Notes: generated from the sequence alone by a model not told the origin. A stretch of 64,000 nucleotides of DNA from DASXVU01 sp963732855 (GCA_963732855.1 CAVTBB010000002.1:372001-436000), one strand, 5' to 3'; positions 16,963 through 26,265 are shown, numbered from the stretch's first letter. A program made the numbers and translations.

Positions 16963-17739
16963 ATGATACTGGTCAAGCTCGGGGGCAGCGTTATCACCGA
17001 CAAGACCACCTACCGGACATTCCGGGAAGGGGCGGTCCGCAGGCTTGCCCGTGAGATGATGACTACCAGCGAAGAGAAGATAGTTGTTCATGGAGCTGGC
17101 TCATATGGGCACATCTATGCCAAGGAGTACGCATTACAGACTGGACTCAAGGAGGAACGCCAGATCGAGGGCGTTGCCAAGGTCATGCAAGATGTACGCG
17201 AGTTGGACAATCTGGTCATTGGCGCGTTCAACGAAGAGGGGATGTGGTCCGTTGCCGTGCCACCAGCTTCATCGGTGTTAATGAAAGGCGGCATCCTGTC
17301 GCATATGGATCTCTGGCCATTCGAACGTTTTCTACAGATCGGCATCACCCCGATAACCTTTGGCGACGTAGCGCTGGATGACGAAAAAGGAGTTAGCATA
17401 TGCTCCGGAGACCAGCTCATGATGCGGCTAGCGGAGCGGTTCAGGCCGAGGAAGGTCATCTTCTGCGCCGACGTGGACGGGTTGTTCACAGCTGATCCGA
17501 TCAGTGACCCGAACGCGAAGCTCATCGAAGAGGTCGACAAGAATTCACTTTCATCCATTCCCCGCACGGAACGCTGCGTGGACGTCACAGGGAGCATCTA
17601 CGCGAAGATCGAATACATGCTCCAAATCGCCAAACATGCGGGCGAATGCGAGATTATCAATGGGAACGTCCATGGCAGACTGGGGGATGTTATTGCAGAC
17701 CGTAAGGCAGTCTGTTCTCGGATCATCGGAGGTAATTGA
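16963..17739 (+). CDS. ipk: Isopentenyl phosphate kinase
   Basis: This 258-residue amino-acid-kinase-fold enzyme phosphorylates isopentenyl phosphate to IPP, the last step of the archaeal alternative mevalonate pathway. KLGGSVITDK, the substrate histidine in VVHGAGSYGHIYAKEY, and the nucleotide region KVIFCADVDGLFTADP are present. TTTTTTATATCG about 36 bases upstream supports a near-leaderless start. GGAGGT at its 3' end serves as the ribosome-binding site of the isomerase gene one base downstream, so the two are coupled. Confidence 0.95.
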   Translation: MILVKLGGSVITDKTTYRTFREGAVRRLAREMMTTSEEKIVVHGAGSYGHIYAKEYALQTGLKEERQIEGVAKVMQDVRELDNLVIGAFNEEGMWSVAVPPASSVLMKGGILSHMDLWPFERFLQIGITPITFGDVALDDEKGVSICSGDQLMMRLAERFRPRKVIFCADVDGLFTADPISDPNAKLIEEVDKNSLSSIPRTERCVDVTGSIYAKIEYMLQIAKHAGECEIINGNVHGRLGDVIADRKAVCSRIIGGN

Positions 17740-17740
17740 C

Positions 17741-18808
17741 TTGAAACAGATAGAAAAGAGAAAATCAGACCATATCGAGATCGCCCTGGAGGAGCAGGTC
17801 GGCTGCGGATACCGATATTGGGATGATGTAAAGATGGTCCATTGTGCTCTGCCAGAAGTGGACATGGCCGAGATCGATACGTCCTGCAGGCTGTTCGGCA
17901 AGAAGCTGGCCTTCCCATTGATCGTCACCGCCATCACCGGCGGCTATTCCAAGGCCGAAAAGATCAACCGGAACCTGGCGGAGGCATGCCAAAAGCTTCA
18001 GATCGGGATGGGCGTAGGCTCCGAGAGGGCGGCAGTGGAGAATGGTGCGGATGCGTCCTACACCGTCCTAAAAGAATACGATGTGCCGCTAAAGATCGGG
18101 AACGTCGGAGCACCACAGCTCATCAAGCAGAACCGCAAGAAGGCCTTCACCGTGGATCAGGTGAAGAAGGCGATGGAGATCATCGACGCGGACGTGATGG
18201 CGATCCATCTTAATTTCCTGCAAGAGGTCGCGCAGCCTGAGGGCGACACTAACGCAAAGGGCTGTGTGGATGCTATCAGGAAGGTGGCAAGGGAAGTGCC
18301 TTCGATCGCCAAGGAGACCGGAGCGGGCATATCACATGATGTGGCCATGAAGCTCAAAGGCAGCGGGATAATCGGCATGGATATCTCAGGAACGGGAGGG
18401 ACCAGCTTTTCGGTGGTCGAACGCTTCCGCGCAGAACGGGTAGGCAACGCCCGATGCGCCGACATAGGAAGGTTGTTCTCCGACTGGGGAATTCCTGCCC
18501 CGGCATCCTTGTTGGAGGCGAGAGTAGGATTGCCGCTCATCGCCAGCGGTGGCGTGGAGGACGGATTGCAGGTGGCCAAGGCAATAGCGCTCGGCGCCAG
18601 TTGCGGAGGCATAGCCAGGGGCGTTCTAAAGGAGGCGATGGTCTCATCAAAGGCCGTCGAGGAGAAGCTCATCCTGATCAGGGAGGAGCTAAGGGCCGCA
18701 ATGTTCTTGACCGGCTCCGCGGATGTGGCTTCACTGTCTTCCAAGGATTGCATCGTTACCGGCAAGACCGCCGAGTGGATAACCCAAAAGGACCAGGAGG
18801 GGATGTGA
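17741..18808 (+). CDS. fni: Type 2 isopentenyl-diphosphate isomerase
   Basis: This 355-residue FMN-dependent enzyme interconverts IPP and DMAPP. RKSDHIEIAL at the N-terminus, the FPLIVTAITGGYSKAEKINR block, MGVGSERAAVE, HLNFLQEVAQPEGD, MDISGTGGTSFSVVE and IASGGVEDGLQVAKAIALGA follow the family. The start is taken as TTG 17741 because GGAGGT sits seven bases upstream. The long in-frame upstream extension overlaps ipk in another frame and is discarded. It lies between ipk and the prenyl synthase gene, with one-base gaps on both sides. Confidence 0.95.
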   Translation: MKQIEKRKSDHIEIALEEQVGCGYRYWDDVKMVHCALPEVDMAEIDTSCRLFGKKLAFPLIVTAITGGYSKAEKINRNLAEACQKLQIGMGVGSERAAVENGADASYTVLKEYDVPLKIGNVGAPQLIKQNRKKAFTVDQVKKAMEIIDADVMAIHLNFLQEVAQPEGDTNAKGCVDAIRKVAREVPSIAKETGAGISHDVAMKLKGSGIIGMDISGTGGTSFSVVERFRAERVGNARCADIGRLFSDWGIPAPASLLEARVGLPLIASGGVEDGLQVAKAIALGASCGGIARGVLKEAMVSSKAVEEKLILIREELRAAMFLTGSADVASLSSKDCIVTGKTAEWITQKDQEGM

Positions 18809-18809
18809 A

Positions 18810-19799
18810 ATGGAGTTCCCTGAGGAAATGATCACTATAGCAAATGATGTGGACAAGAGCCTGATGGCATATCTGGACATCGGGAAGCATGAGAAGCTGC
18901 GCCAGGCCATGAAACACTACCCGGAGGCTGGTGGAAAGCGTATGCGCCCAGTGATGGCCATTCTGGTCGCCGAGGCGGTCGGCAAGAAGGGGCATAAGGC
19001 AATGCCGTTCGGCTGCTCTCTTGAGATCATACACAATTTCACCCTGGTGCATGACGATGTCATCGACCAGGACCCGGTCAGGCGGGGAAGGCCAGCTGTC
19101 CACGTTCTGTTCGATGTTCCCACCGCGATCATCGCCGGTGACGCCCTGTTCGCCATCGGCTATGAGGTGTTGTCCGAGACCGACGTCGGTCTGGAGGACC
19201 TCCGGACCATTTTCCACTCCGTCTCCGAGACCGTTTACTTGATCGCTGAAGGGCAACAGATGGACGTCGATTTCGAAGGAACTGTCACTGTAAAGATCGA
19301 AGAGTACGTGGAAATGGTGGAGAAGAAGACCGCGGTACTGTTCGCCTGCGCTGCCGAAGGCGGCGCCATCATTGGCGGCGGGACCAAGAAGCAGGTCGCC
19401 GACATGAAGGAGTACGCCCGCCTGATGGGCATAGGGTTCCAAATGTGGGATGACGTGCTGGGCATCAAGGGCGACACCAAGAAGACCGGTAAACCGGTCG
19501 GCTCCGACATCAGGAACGGCAAAAGGACGCTGATCATTGTCCATGCCATGGAGCATCTGAAGGAAGGCTCCAAGGACAAGGCGACATTACTCGCTGCCCT
19601 TGGCAAAGCGGACGCTACTGATGCTCAGGTGAAAGATGCGATCGGCTTGCTGGAAAAGATCGGTTCGATCGAGTACGCCCGCACCGAGGCGATGCGCTAT
19701 GCGACCGAGGCGAAACAGAAGCTCGAATGCCTCGGTCCAAGCCGCGAGAAGGATGTGCTTGCGGCGTTCGTTGATTTCGCGGTAGGACGAGAGGCTTGA
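18810..19799 (+). CDS. idsA: Geranylgeranyl/farnesyl diphosphate synthase (IdsA-type)
   Basis: This 329-residue trans-prenyltransferase has GGKRMRP, the first Asp-rich motif HDDVIDQDPVRRGRP and the second motif FQMWDDVLGIKGD. The residue two before the first motif and the usual DDxxG second motif are as in archaeal short-chain enzymes. It extends DMAPP with IPP to make the C20 precursor of archaeal ether lipids. It is the third gene of ipk-fni-idsA, so substrate making, isomerisation and chain elongation are encoded in one unit. Confidence 0.95.
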   Translation: MEFPEEMITIANDVDKSLMAYLDIGKHEKLRQAMKHYPEAGGKRMRPVMAILVAEAVGKKGHKAMPFGCSLEIIHNFTLVHDDVIDQDPVRRGRPAVHVLFDVPTAIIAGDALFAIGYEVLSETDVGLEDLRTIFHSVSETVYLIAEGQQMDVDFEGTVTVKIEEYVEMVEKKTAVLFACAAEGGAIIGGGTKKQVADMKEYARLMGIGFQMWDDVLGIKGDTKKTGKPVGSDIRNGKRTLIIVHAMEHLKEGSKDKATLLAALGKADATDAQVKDAIGLLEKIGSIEYARTEAMRYATEAKQKLECLGPSREKDVLAAFVDFAVGREA

Positions 19800-19831
19800 A
19801 ACCACTTTCAGTTCTATTACATTTTTGAATA

Positions 19832-20500
19832 TCAACAGGTTATGCCCCAGTCCACCAGGGCGAACTCACCAGACCGGCCCTCCGCCAGGTGGCGATGCTT
19901 CATGATGATGGCCCGGCGGCGCCCGGTTCCCACCCTTTCCAACTTAATGATGGTCTTGGAATTGTGCATTAGAACGTTACCACCCAACGCCTCGAACGTT
20001 CCCTTGTCGATGTCGGTGTACACCTGGGAAGTGACAAGCACAGGCAGTCCCTTCTTCCTCGCCAAGGTCAACAAACGGGCGCTCATGCCCGCTATGGAAC
20101 GTCTCTCGCTACGTTCCTCCTCCCTCGATGTGAGCCGGTAGTACATGGTCATGGAATCAATGACGATCAGGCCAAAGTCCGAGTTCCCTTCAGCCAGCTT
20201 GATGGCCTTATCCACCATGGTCTCCTGCTCGGTGAACGAGTGGACCTCGGAGAAGAGCACGTTCCTGGTCACTTCCTCGTAATCCTTCCCTGAGATCTGG
20301 CGCAACCTTTCGACCGATACTCCTTCGCTATCGACGTAGATGACCTTCTTGCCCGTCCTGGCTACATTCCTGGCAAGTACCAAGCACAGGTTCGTCTTCC
20401 CTGTGCCGGCCTCGCCATAGAGCAGCGTAATGCAGCTGGTCTCGATGCCCCCTCCGAGCATCGCGTCGAGGGCCCCACATTCGGTCGGGATATATTCCAC
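19832..20500 (-). CDS. radB: DNA repair and recombination protein RadB
   Basis: This RecA-fold protein has Walker A LLYGEAGTGKTNLCL, Walker B FGLIVIDSMTMYYR and the short RadB C-terminus (RRRAIIMKHRHLAEGRSGEFAL). It lacks the N-terminal HhH domain of RadA. GTG 20500 gives the family N-terminus MEYIPTECGALDAMLGGGIE and a normal length of 222 residues. The open frame continues to a GTG at 20584 (250 residues), which cannot be excluded. RadB is a euryarchaeal recombination mediator acting with RadA. It is convergent with idsA. Confidence 0.92.
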   Translation of the reverse strand: MEYIPTECGALDAMLGGGIETSCITLLYGEAGTGKTNLCLVLARNVARTGKKVIYVDSEGVSVERLRQISGKDYEEVTRNVLFSEVHSFTEQETMVDKAIKLAEGNSDFGLIVIDSMTMYYRLTSREEERSERRSIAGMSARLLTLARKKGLPVLVTSQVYTDIDKGTFEALGGNVLMHNSKTIIKLERVGTGRRRAIIMKHRHLAEGRSGEFALVDWGITC

Positions 20501-20715
20501 GGAGTGTGAACATCCTCTCAACGTTAAAGTCTTTCCAGAATTATCGCAGCTGGCAAACTGGACATTCGACCAAGGAACGGACACCAGTTCCTAGAATGAC
20601 CGACTAATCAAAGCGCAAGGAGACATCCGATCCAGGTCCACCGATGGGGATGTAGTGTTTGGGTAAGCTGAATCTAGCGGTCGGATATGCATCCCCCTGG
20701 ACCGATCGATCACTC

Positions 20716-22602
20716 ATGACCGACACCAAGTGCCTGGAGTGCGGCACCCAGGAACGACCGGATCTATTCCCTTACGATCAAATCAGGGAAGGGCAGCGTC
20801 AGTTCCTGGAGGACGCCAGATCATGTATGAAGAACAAGATCAACCTGCTGGCCCATGCGCCAACCGGACTTGGGAAGACCGCAGTGGCACTCACGGCAGC
20901 ATTGGAGACCTCGATGCCGAACGATGGTTTCGTGTTCTTCCTCACCGCGCGCCAATCCCAACACGCCGCGGCGATCGAGACGCTCCGACACATATGGAAA
21001 AAGCGGAGGGTCAAGGCAGTGGACATCATCTCCCGGGAAGATACCTGCCTATGCCGGAAGAAGGGAAGCGGCGTGCCCTGCATCTCGTCCGGTGACTGTT
21101 ACTTCCTCGACGAAGGCAGGATAAATGAGGCTGCCGGCAAGCTGCTCGAGTACCCGTTGCATGTGCAGGAGGTGATCCGGATGTGCATCCGGGTCGGCGC
21201 CTGCCCCCATCATGCGGCGATGAAGGCGCTGGCGACCGCGGATATCGTTGTGTGCGACTACAACCAGGTGTTCGGAGATGTGAACACCACGCTGCTCGAC
21301 CGAGCGGCCAGGAGGTCGGAGGAGGCGATCCTGATCATTGACGAAGGGCACAACCTGCCCACACGCATCATGGAGAACAATAGCCATGTCCTGACCCGTG
21401 AGATGCTGAGGCGGGCCTGCAATAGCACCGGGAACCGCCGCTTCCGCTCCATATTCGAATCCATCGAAAGGAGGATGGACGACGCGGCATCGTTGGCCGG
21501 CGATCCATATTTGGAACCGGCGGCGCTCGATGAGATGCTCGTGTCCGAATTCTCAGTTGACTGCCCGCAACTGGCCGACGAGATGGACCGGTATTTCATC
21601 GGCCGTAGCCGCCATTCGGTCGATGACCTGATAGCGTTCATGGCAAACTGGCGCTCGTTTGGTGACTCGACTGTAAGGTATGTCGAGAAGCACCCCGCAA
21701 GGATCGTGACCCGGTTCATCGAGCCTTCCCTGGTTTCTACCGCCGTCTTCGACAGGGTGCGGTGTTCTCTCATCATGTCCGGGACGCTTCATCCCCCGGA
21801 AATGTTCGCGGATGTGCTTGGGCTTTCAGATCGGTGTGCCTGCCGGCGATACCCCTCACCCTTCCCGGCGAGAAACCGCTTAGTGCTGGGCGTTGAGGGT
21901 GTTTCGTCAAAATATGACCTTCGGACGGATGACATGTTCCGGACCATGGCCGCCAAGATAATAGAGACCTGCGAGACGACGCCGGGCAATGTGGCAGCAT
22001 TCTTCCCCTCCTACGATTTTATGCAACGGGTAGAACCGTTCATCCGGGAGGGACATATGGAAAAACGTATCCTTATGGAGCGAAGAGAGTTCGGCAAGAA
22101 CGAGAAGGATGCGATCATCTCCGACCTGAGAAGAGACAGGAACGCGATCCTCATGGCAACGATTGGAGGTTCTTTCTCCGAAGGGGTCAACTACAGCGAC
22201 AACCTCCTTTCGTCGATCGTGGTAGCTGGGTTCCCGTTTTCCCCACCCACCCTGGAGGGGGAGTTGATGAAGGCCCGCTACGAGAAACGATATGGTGCCA
22301 GGAAAGCCATCCTGTACGTCTCGACCTATCCAGCGGTGTCAAGGGTGTTGCAGGCGGCCGGAAGGGCCATCCGGAGCGAGTTCGACCGGGCTGCCATAAT
22401 ACTCCTGGACGAGAGATATCTGAACCCGGCGATGCAGTCCGCCTTCCCTGAGGATTTCCAGATTAGCAAAGCCCGGGACCTGGGTGAGACGCTTTCGCAG
22501 TTCCACGAAAATGAAGATGAGGTCGCAGGGAGCCACGACCCCATCGCTGGGGAGGGCGGAGATACAGCCGATCCGGTTGAGGCAGGTGATGCCAGACCCT
22601 GA
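20716..22602 (+). CDS. XPD/Rad3-family Fe-S DNA helicase
   Basis: This 628-residue SF2 helicase has Walker A HAPTGLGKTAVAL (residues about 47-59), the DEGH box (LIIDEGHNLPTRI) and helicase motifs V/VI (GGSFSEGVNYSD and QAAGRAIRSEFDRA). Cysteines in DTCLCRKKGSGVPC, GDC and GAC lie where the XPD 4Fe-4S cluster is bound. The ATG at 20716 is preferred to an in-frame TTG at 20659. A CLEC pair at residues 6-9 may bind a metal. The C-terminal tail is acidic and unrelated to the core. It is a 5'-3' helicase in family terms, acting in repair; the last 14 bases overlap bud32. Confidence 0.93.
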   Translation: MTDTKCLECGTQERPDLFPYDQIREGQRQFLEDARSCMKNKINLLAHAPTGLGKTAVALTAALETSMPNDGFVFFLTARQSQHAAAIETLRHIWKKRRVKAVDIISREDTCLCRKKGSGVPCISSGDCYFLDEGRINEAAGKLLEYPLHVQEVIRMCIRVGACPHHAAMKALATADIVVCDYNQVFGDVNTTLLDRAARRSEEAILIIDEGHNLPTRIMENNSHVLTREMLRRACNSTGNRRFRSIFESIERRMDDAASLAGDPYLEPAALDEMLVSEFSVDCPQLADEMDRYFIGRSRHSVDDLIAFMANWRSFGDSTVRYVEKHPARIVTRFIEPSLVSTAVFDRVRCSLIMSGTLHPPEMFADVLGLSDRCACRRYPSPFPARNRLVLGVEGVSSKYDLRTDDMFRTMAAKIIETCETTPGNVAAFFPSYDFMQRVEPFIREGHMEKRILMERREFGKNEKDAIISDLRRDRNAILMATIGGSFSEGVNYSDNLLSSIVVAGFPFSPPTLEGELMKARYEKRYGARKAILYVSTYPAVSRVLQAAGRAIRSEFDRAAIILLDERYLNPAMQSAFPEDFQISKARDLGETLSQFHENEDEVAGSHDPIAGEGGDTADPVEAGDARP

Positions 22603-23302
22603 GGGCCGTCGTACGACCTGGGACCCGACGTTCATCGGATTTGAACTGCATGCAAAAGGTTATTACTCCGAGCACAGGTTTTCTTGCGTGGATATAATCA
22701 GACGCGGTGCGGAGGCCGAGATCGGCCGTGACATTTGGATGGGGAGGAAGGTCATTGTGAAAAGCAGAGTGGCCAAAGGCTATCGCCATCCAGATCTGGA
22801 CACTTCCATCCGTGTGACCCGCACCAAGAACGAGGCACGTCTGATCCAGGAGGCCAGGAGGCAAGGCGTCCCGACCCCTATCATCTACGACATCGATCTA
22901 AAGAACGGAAAGATCGTGATGGAGGAGATCGAGGGTGAACGGGTGAAGGACGTGCTCGATTCCACCGATATGGACAGTTGCCGCACGATATGCAGTGAGA
23001 TCGGCCGACTAGTGGCGCTCCTCCATAAGGCGGCCATCACCCATGGGGACCTAACCACCTCGAACATGATCATGCGCGACGGAAGGATCTGGTTCATCGA
23101 TCTTTCACTGGGTACACGAAATGCCATGATCGAGGACATGGGGGTGGACCTGCACCTCCTCAAAGAGGCGTTCCAGTCAGCTCATTCCAAGATACTGCCG
23201 ATGTATGATGTGATCCTCGCCTCCTACCGTTCCAATTTCGAACGGGGGAACGAAGTCCTAAAGAAGATCAAGGAGATAGAAGACCGGGGTAGGTATACAT
23301 GA
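22589..23302 (+). CDS. bud32: KEOPS-complex kinase/ATPase Bud32 (stand-alone)
   Basis: This 237-residue protein is an atypical small kinase. It has RRGAEAEIGRDIWMGRKVIVK (Gly loop and Lys), RTKNEARLIQEARR, VMEEIEGERVKDVL, the catalytic THGDLTTSNMIM and the metal-binding IDLSLG. It supports the t6A37 tRNA modification made by Kae1 and KEOPS. In many Euryarchaeota, including Thermoplasma, Bud32 is fused to Kae1; here no Kae1 precedes it. ATG 22589 follows GAGGCAGG; an upstream extension in-frame to 22484 is not protein-like. It is coupled by overlap to the helicase and by ATGA to the next gene. Confidence 0.95.
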   Translation: MPDPEGRRTTWDPTFIGFELHAKGYYSEHRFSCVDIIRRGAEAEIGRDIWMGRKVIVKSRVAKGYRHPDLDTSIRVTRTKNEARLIQEARRQGVPTPIIYDIDLKNGKIVMEEIEGERVKDVLDSTDMDSCRTICSEIGRLVALLHKAAITHGDLTTSNMIMRDGRIWFIDLSLGTRNAMIEDMGVDLHLLKEAFQSAHSKILPMYDVILASYRSNFERGNEVLKKIKEIEDRGRYT

Positions 23303-23868
23303 GAGAGCTCGCGATCGTAACGTCCAATATGGGAAAGCTGGAGGAATTCAAGGCTGGCCTAGAACCTATGGGCTTCAAGGTGATCCAGCTTGATGTCGAT
23401 TGCGACGAGATCCAAACCGATACCTTGGAAGAGGTGGTTAAGAGCTGCGTCGCCCAGGTCGAACTGATGGGCTATAACGATTTCGTCCTTGACGATTCGG
23501 GGCTTTTCCTAAACAACTACGACGGATTCCCCGGAGTGTATTCCGCATACGCCTTCAAGACCATCGGATGCAAGGGCATCCTCAAGCTCCTAGACCGCGA
23601 ACCGGAAAGGAGCGCCCATTTCGAATGCGTCATCGGCTGCAGTATACAGGACGTGGGCCGTATCTTCGTCAAAGGATCGTGCCCTGGATGGATTGACTAC
23701 ACCGAAAGGGGCAAGGTCGGCTTCGGTTTCGATCCGATCTTCGTTCCTGACGGTTCGAGTAAGAGCTTCGGGGAGATGTCCATGGAGGAGAAGAACAAGA
23801 TCTCCCACCGGGGCATCGCCACGAAGCAATTGTGCGAACAGCTCAAGTGGAGATTGGGGGAGAAGTGA
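23299..23868 (+). CDS. XTP/dITP diphosphatase (HAM1/RdgB family)
   Basis: This 189-residue enzyme has the family motifs TSNMGKLEEF, the catalytic VLDDSGLFLNNYDGFPGVYSAY, and GFGFDPIFVPDGSSKSFGEMS...KNKISHRG. It hydrolyses non-canonical purine triphosphates (ITP, XTP) to monophosphates, cleaning the nucleotide pool. It overlaps bud32 by four bases and the downstream epimerase by one. A bud32-HAM1 neighbourhood is common in archaea. Confidence 0.95.
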   Translation: MRELAIVTSNMGKLEEFKAGLEPMGFKVIQLDVDCDEIQTDTLEEVVKSCVAQVELMGYNDFVLDDSGLFLNNYDGFPGVYSAYAFKTIGCKGILKLLDREPERSAHFECVIGCSIQDVGRIFVKGSCPGWIDYTERGKVGFGFDPIFVPDGSSKSFGEMSMEEKNKISHRGIATKQLCEQLKWRLGEK

Positions 23869-24836
23869 TGAGGCTCACCGGCCGGAAGATATTTGTCACC
23901 GGTTGCGCCGGTTTCATAGGCAGCCACATGGTCGATGCCCTGCTTCGTAACGACAACGAAGTCGTCGGCATTGACAACCTGGCCGCCGGCAAGATGGCCT
24001 TTCTTAACGATGCGCATCGGTCCAAGCGCTTCAAGTTCATTCCACTGGACCTGCTCAAGAAGGACATTGCGCCGGCGATGAACGAATGCGAAGTGGTATT
24101 TCACTTCGCGGCCAACCCGGACGTCCGGCAGGGCCCATCTAACACCAGGGCCCATTTCGACCAGAACATTGAGGTGACCTTCCGGGTCCTGGAGGCGATG
24201 AAGGACCTCGGGATCAAGAACATCGCGTTCCCTTCCACATCCACCGTCTACGGCGAGGCCACCCAGATCCCTACCCGAGAGGATTACGGGCCGCTTGTGC
24301 CCATAAGCATCTACGGAGCTTCGAAGCTGGCCTGCGAAGCGCTGATCGCATCGTATGCTTATACCTTCGACATGGAGGCAGTCCTCTACCGTTTCGCCAA
24401 CGTGGTCGGTTCGAGAAGCACCCACAACGTCATCCACGACTTCATATACAAGCTCGAGAAAGATCGCGCCAGGCTCGAGATCCTAGGTGCAGAGCCTGGC
24501 ACGAACAAGTCTTATGTTCATGTGTCGGACTGCGTCGAGGGCATGCTGGTCGGAGGGGAGAAGGCAACCTCCCGGGTCGAGATCTACAACATAGGATCGG
24601 AGGATACATTGGACGTCAAGGGTATCGCCGACGCCGTGGTTGGGGGCATGAGGCTTGAGAACGTCCGGTACGATTGGACCGGCGGGGTCCAGGGCGGAAG
24701 GGGCTGGATCGGTGATGTCAAGCGGATGCGGCTGGACGTGGAACATCTCAAGTCGAAAGGATGGTCACCCAAGCTGAACTCAGGTCAGGCCATCCAAAGG
24801 GCGGTAAACGAGATCCTGGCCTCCAAACATTTGTGA
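23868..24836 (+). CDS. NAD-dependent sugar-nucleotide epimerase (GalE-like, extended SDR)
   Basis: This 322-residue extended SDR protein has the dinucleotide motif VTGCAGFIGSHMVDALL, FHFAANPDVRQGP, the Ser in PSTSTVYGEA and the catalytic YGASK. The C-terminal part (NIGSEDTLDVKGIADAVV, GGVQGGRGWIGDVKRMRLD) is typical of UDP-glucose/UDP-galactose epimerase-like enzymes. It probably supplies sugars for glycosylation; the substrate is not decidable from sequence alone. Its start overlaps the NTPase stop. Confidence 0.9.
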   Translation: MRLTGRKIFVTGCAGFIGSHMVDALLRNDNEVVGIDNLAAGKMAFLNDAHRSKRFKFIPLDLLKKDIAPAMNECEVVFHFAANPDVRQGPSNTRAHFDQNIEVTFRVLEAMKDLGIKNIAFPSTSTVYGEATQIPTREDYGPLVPISIYGASKLACEALIASYAYTFDMEAVLYRFANVVGSRSTHNVIHDFIYKLEKDRARLEILGAEPGTNKSYVHVSDCVEGMLVGGEKATSRVEIYNIGSEDTLDVKGIADAVVGGMRLENVRYDWTGGVQGGRGWIGDVKRMRLDVEHLKSKGWSPKLNSGQAIQRAVNEILASKHL

Positions 24837-24844
24837 TCATCTGA

Positions 24845-25996
24845 TCAGAAAGGAAGCAGACCGGTATCATGATTCAGACCGGTCGCATCAACCTGTGACA
24901 ACCAGATACTGGACTCGAACGACCAGGAGTATTGAACATCACAAAGCACCGGGCCAGACAGGGTGGCCAATCCTCCGGCATAAGGGAAACCGGTAGTGTC
25001 GATGATCATCCAGTAACCGGTCGTATCGTTGAGGAAGTTGACCGGGACCTCGGTCTGGTAATGAGAGGAGATCGCCTTGCTGACATTGGTCAGGACGCTT
25101 TTGTCTGATCCCACATAGACTGAAGGGAAGGCATGGCCATCGATCACGTTCACCCGTGCGTTGCCGCCCAACTTATTGATCATGGAAGCCAGCAATATCG
25201 CTTGGTCCTCGCAATCCCCTGAACGCCATGAAAGCGTCTCGCTTGCACTTTGCCAGTAATCTTGCGCGTCATCGGTGTAAACGATGTTCTCCCTAACCCA
25301 ATCGAACGCTTCAGCCACTGCCTGTATGCTGTAGACGTTCGAATTATTGGCCAGAATGTTGGACACGATGTCCTTGGTCGCCTCGGGATCGACCCGCTTG
25401 TTGATCTTGGAATAGTAGACCGCATTGTTAGTTGTGGTGGAATGGTTGAGATAGCTGAGCGGCGGTATCAGGTGGACATGTTTGGATCCTGACATCCCGT
25501 AGGTCCCGATGTCCTTCCAGCCTGTACCCCTCTCGTTCTGGATCTCCACCTTCAACTTGATCGTATAGTACCCTTCGGAAATGTTTGCTGGAGCGCTAAA
25601 AAATAGGAAACCCAGCATTCCATCTTGACCGGGCAAGATGATGGTCGATGTGTTCCGCCAGGTCTCGACCGTCGAATCTTCCCATATGACGCCAAATCCA
25701 TACACGTATATCGGTGTCGGATCGTTGTTCGTAACTGTGATGTTGATCACCCCACCGTACCCCGAATAGACCGGTGTGAGGGTCCAGCTCATTTTGAGGT
25801 CCAGTGAAGGAGCGGTGACAGAGGGTTTGTGATAGATGCGCTCGATCGGCGAATCGATGACGATGGAGGGGGCGCTCAGGGAACTGACCTCAAAACCGGT
25901 CGGTGTCCTTGAATTGACGAACGCGACGAACGACCCAGACATGACCAAAGCTAGCGCGATCACTAATGTTATCGCCAGTAGGACTAGCTTACGCAT
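24845..25996 (-). CDS. Secreted transglutaminase-like cysteine protein
   Basis: This 383-residue protein has an N-terminal signal/anchor helix (LVLLAITLVIALALVMSGSFVAF), a beta-rich middle with NITVTNNDPTPIYVYGFGV, and a transglutaminase-like domain. The possible triad is Cys in SWRSGDCEDQAILLASMI, His in DGHAFPSVYV and Asp in YWMIIDTTG. It could be a protease, a cross-linking enzyme or a peptide-amide hydrolase at the cell surface. It is convergent with the epimerase gene and precedes tRNA-Pro. Confidence 0.85.
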   Translation of the reverse strand: MRKLVLLAITLVIALALVMSGSFVAFVNSRTPTGFEVSSLSAPSIVIDSPIERIYHKPSVTAPSLDLKMSWTLTPVYSGYGGVINITVTNNDPTPIYVYGFGVIWEDSTVETWRNTSTIILPGQDGMLGFLFFSAPANISEGYYTIKLKVEIQNERGTGWKDIGTYGMSGSKHVHLIPPLSYLNHSTTTNNAVYYSKINKRVDPEATKDIVSNILANNSNVYSIQAVAEAFDWVRENIVYTDDAQDYWQSASETLSWRSGDCEDQAILLASMINKLGGNARVNVIDGHAFPSVYVGSDKSVLTNVSKAISSHYQTEVPVNFLNDTTGYWMIIDTTGFPYAGGLATLSGPVLCDVQYSWSFESSIWLSQVDATGLNHDTGLLPF

Positions 25997-26080
25997 GCTC
26001 GAACGGACGTCCAGGCAGGTATATTATGCTTTCATTTTGTATCACGGGTGCTGAAAATATACACAGTGGGCTCAGCAACC

Positions 26081-26087
26081 TTTATTG
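26081..26087 (+). promoter_or_regulatory. TATA box of tRNA-Pro
   Basis: TTTATTG lies 27 bases before the tRNA 5' end, the normal archaeal distance. Confidence 0.5.
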
Positions 26088-26113
26088 ATTAGTTGTGCAT
26101 TAGCGGCTCACAC

Positions 26114-26191
26114 GGGTTTGTGGGGTAGCTTGGTCCATCCTTCGGGCTTTGGGAGCCTGAGACCCCGATTCAAATTCGGGCAGACCCACCA
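26114..26191 (+). tRNA. tRNA-Pro (UGG), CCA encoded
   Basis: The acceptor GGGTTTG pairs with CAGACCC. The anticodon stem CGGGC/GCCTG encloses the loop TTTGGGA, giving anticodon TGG. The T-arm is CCCGA-TTCAAAT-TCGGG. A discriminator A and an encoded CCA end the gene. No intron is seen. Its 3' end is repeated at 28757, which suggests that it served as an integration site. Confidence 0.94.
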
Positions 26192-26197
26192 TTTTTC
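26175..26197 (+). repeat. Putative attL: 3' end of tRNA-Pro
   Basis: TTCGGGCAGACCC, one variable base and CCATTTTTC match 28757-28779 in the same orientation, with 22 of 23 bases identical. The copy includes the T-stem 3' half, acceptor, CCA and T-run of the tRNA gene, as in tRNA-targeted integration. Confidence 0.55.
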
Positions 26198-26265
26198 CAA
26201 TCCATTACATTTATTTTTCTCCGGAACTAAAAGTTTTATCCTTTCTGGACATCCGAGTGGAGCTA

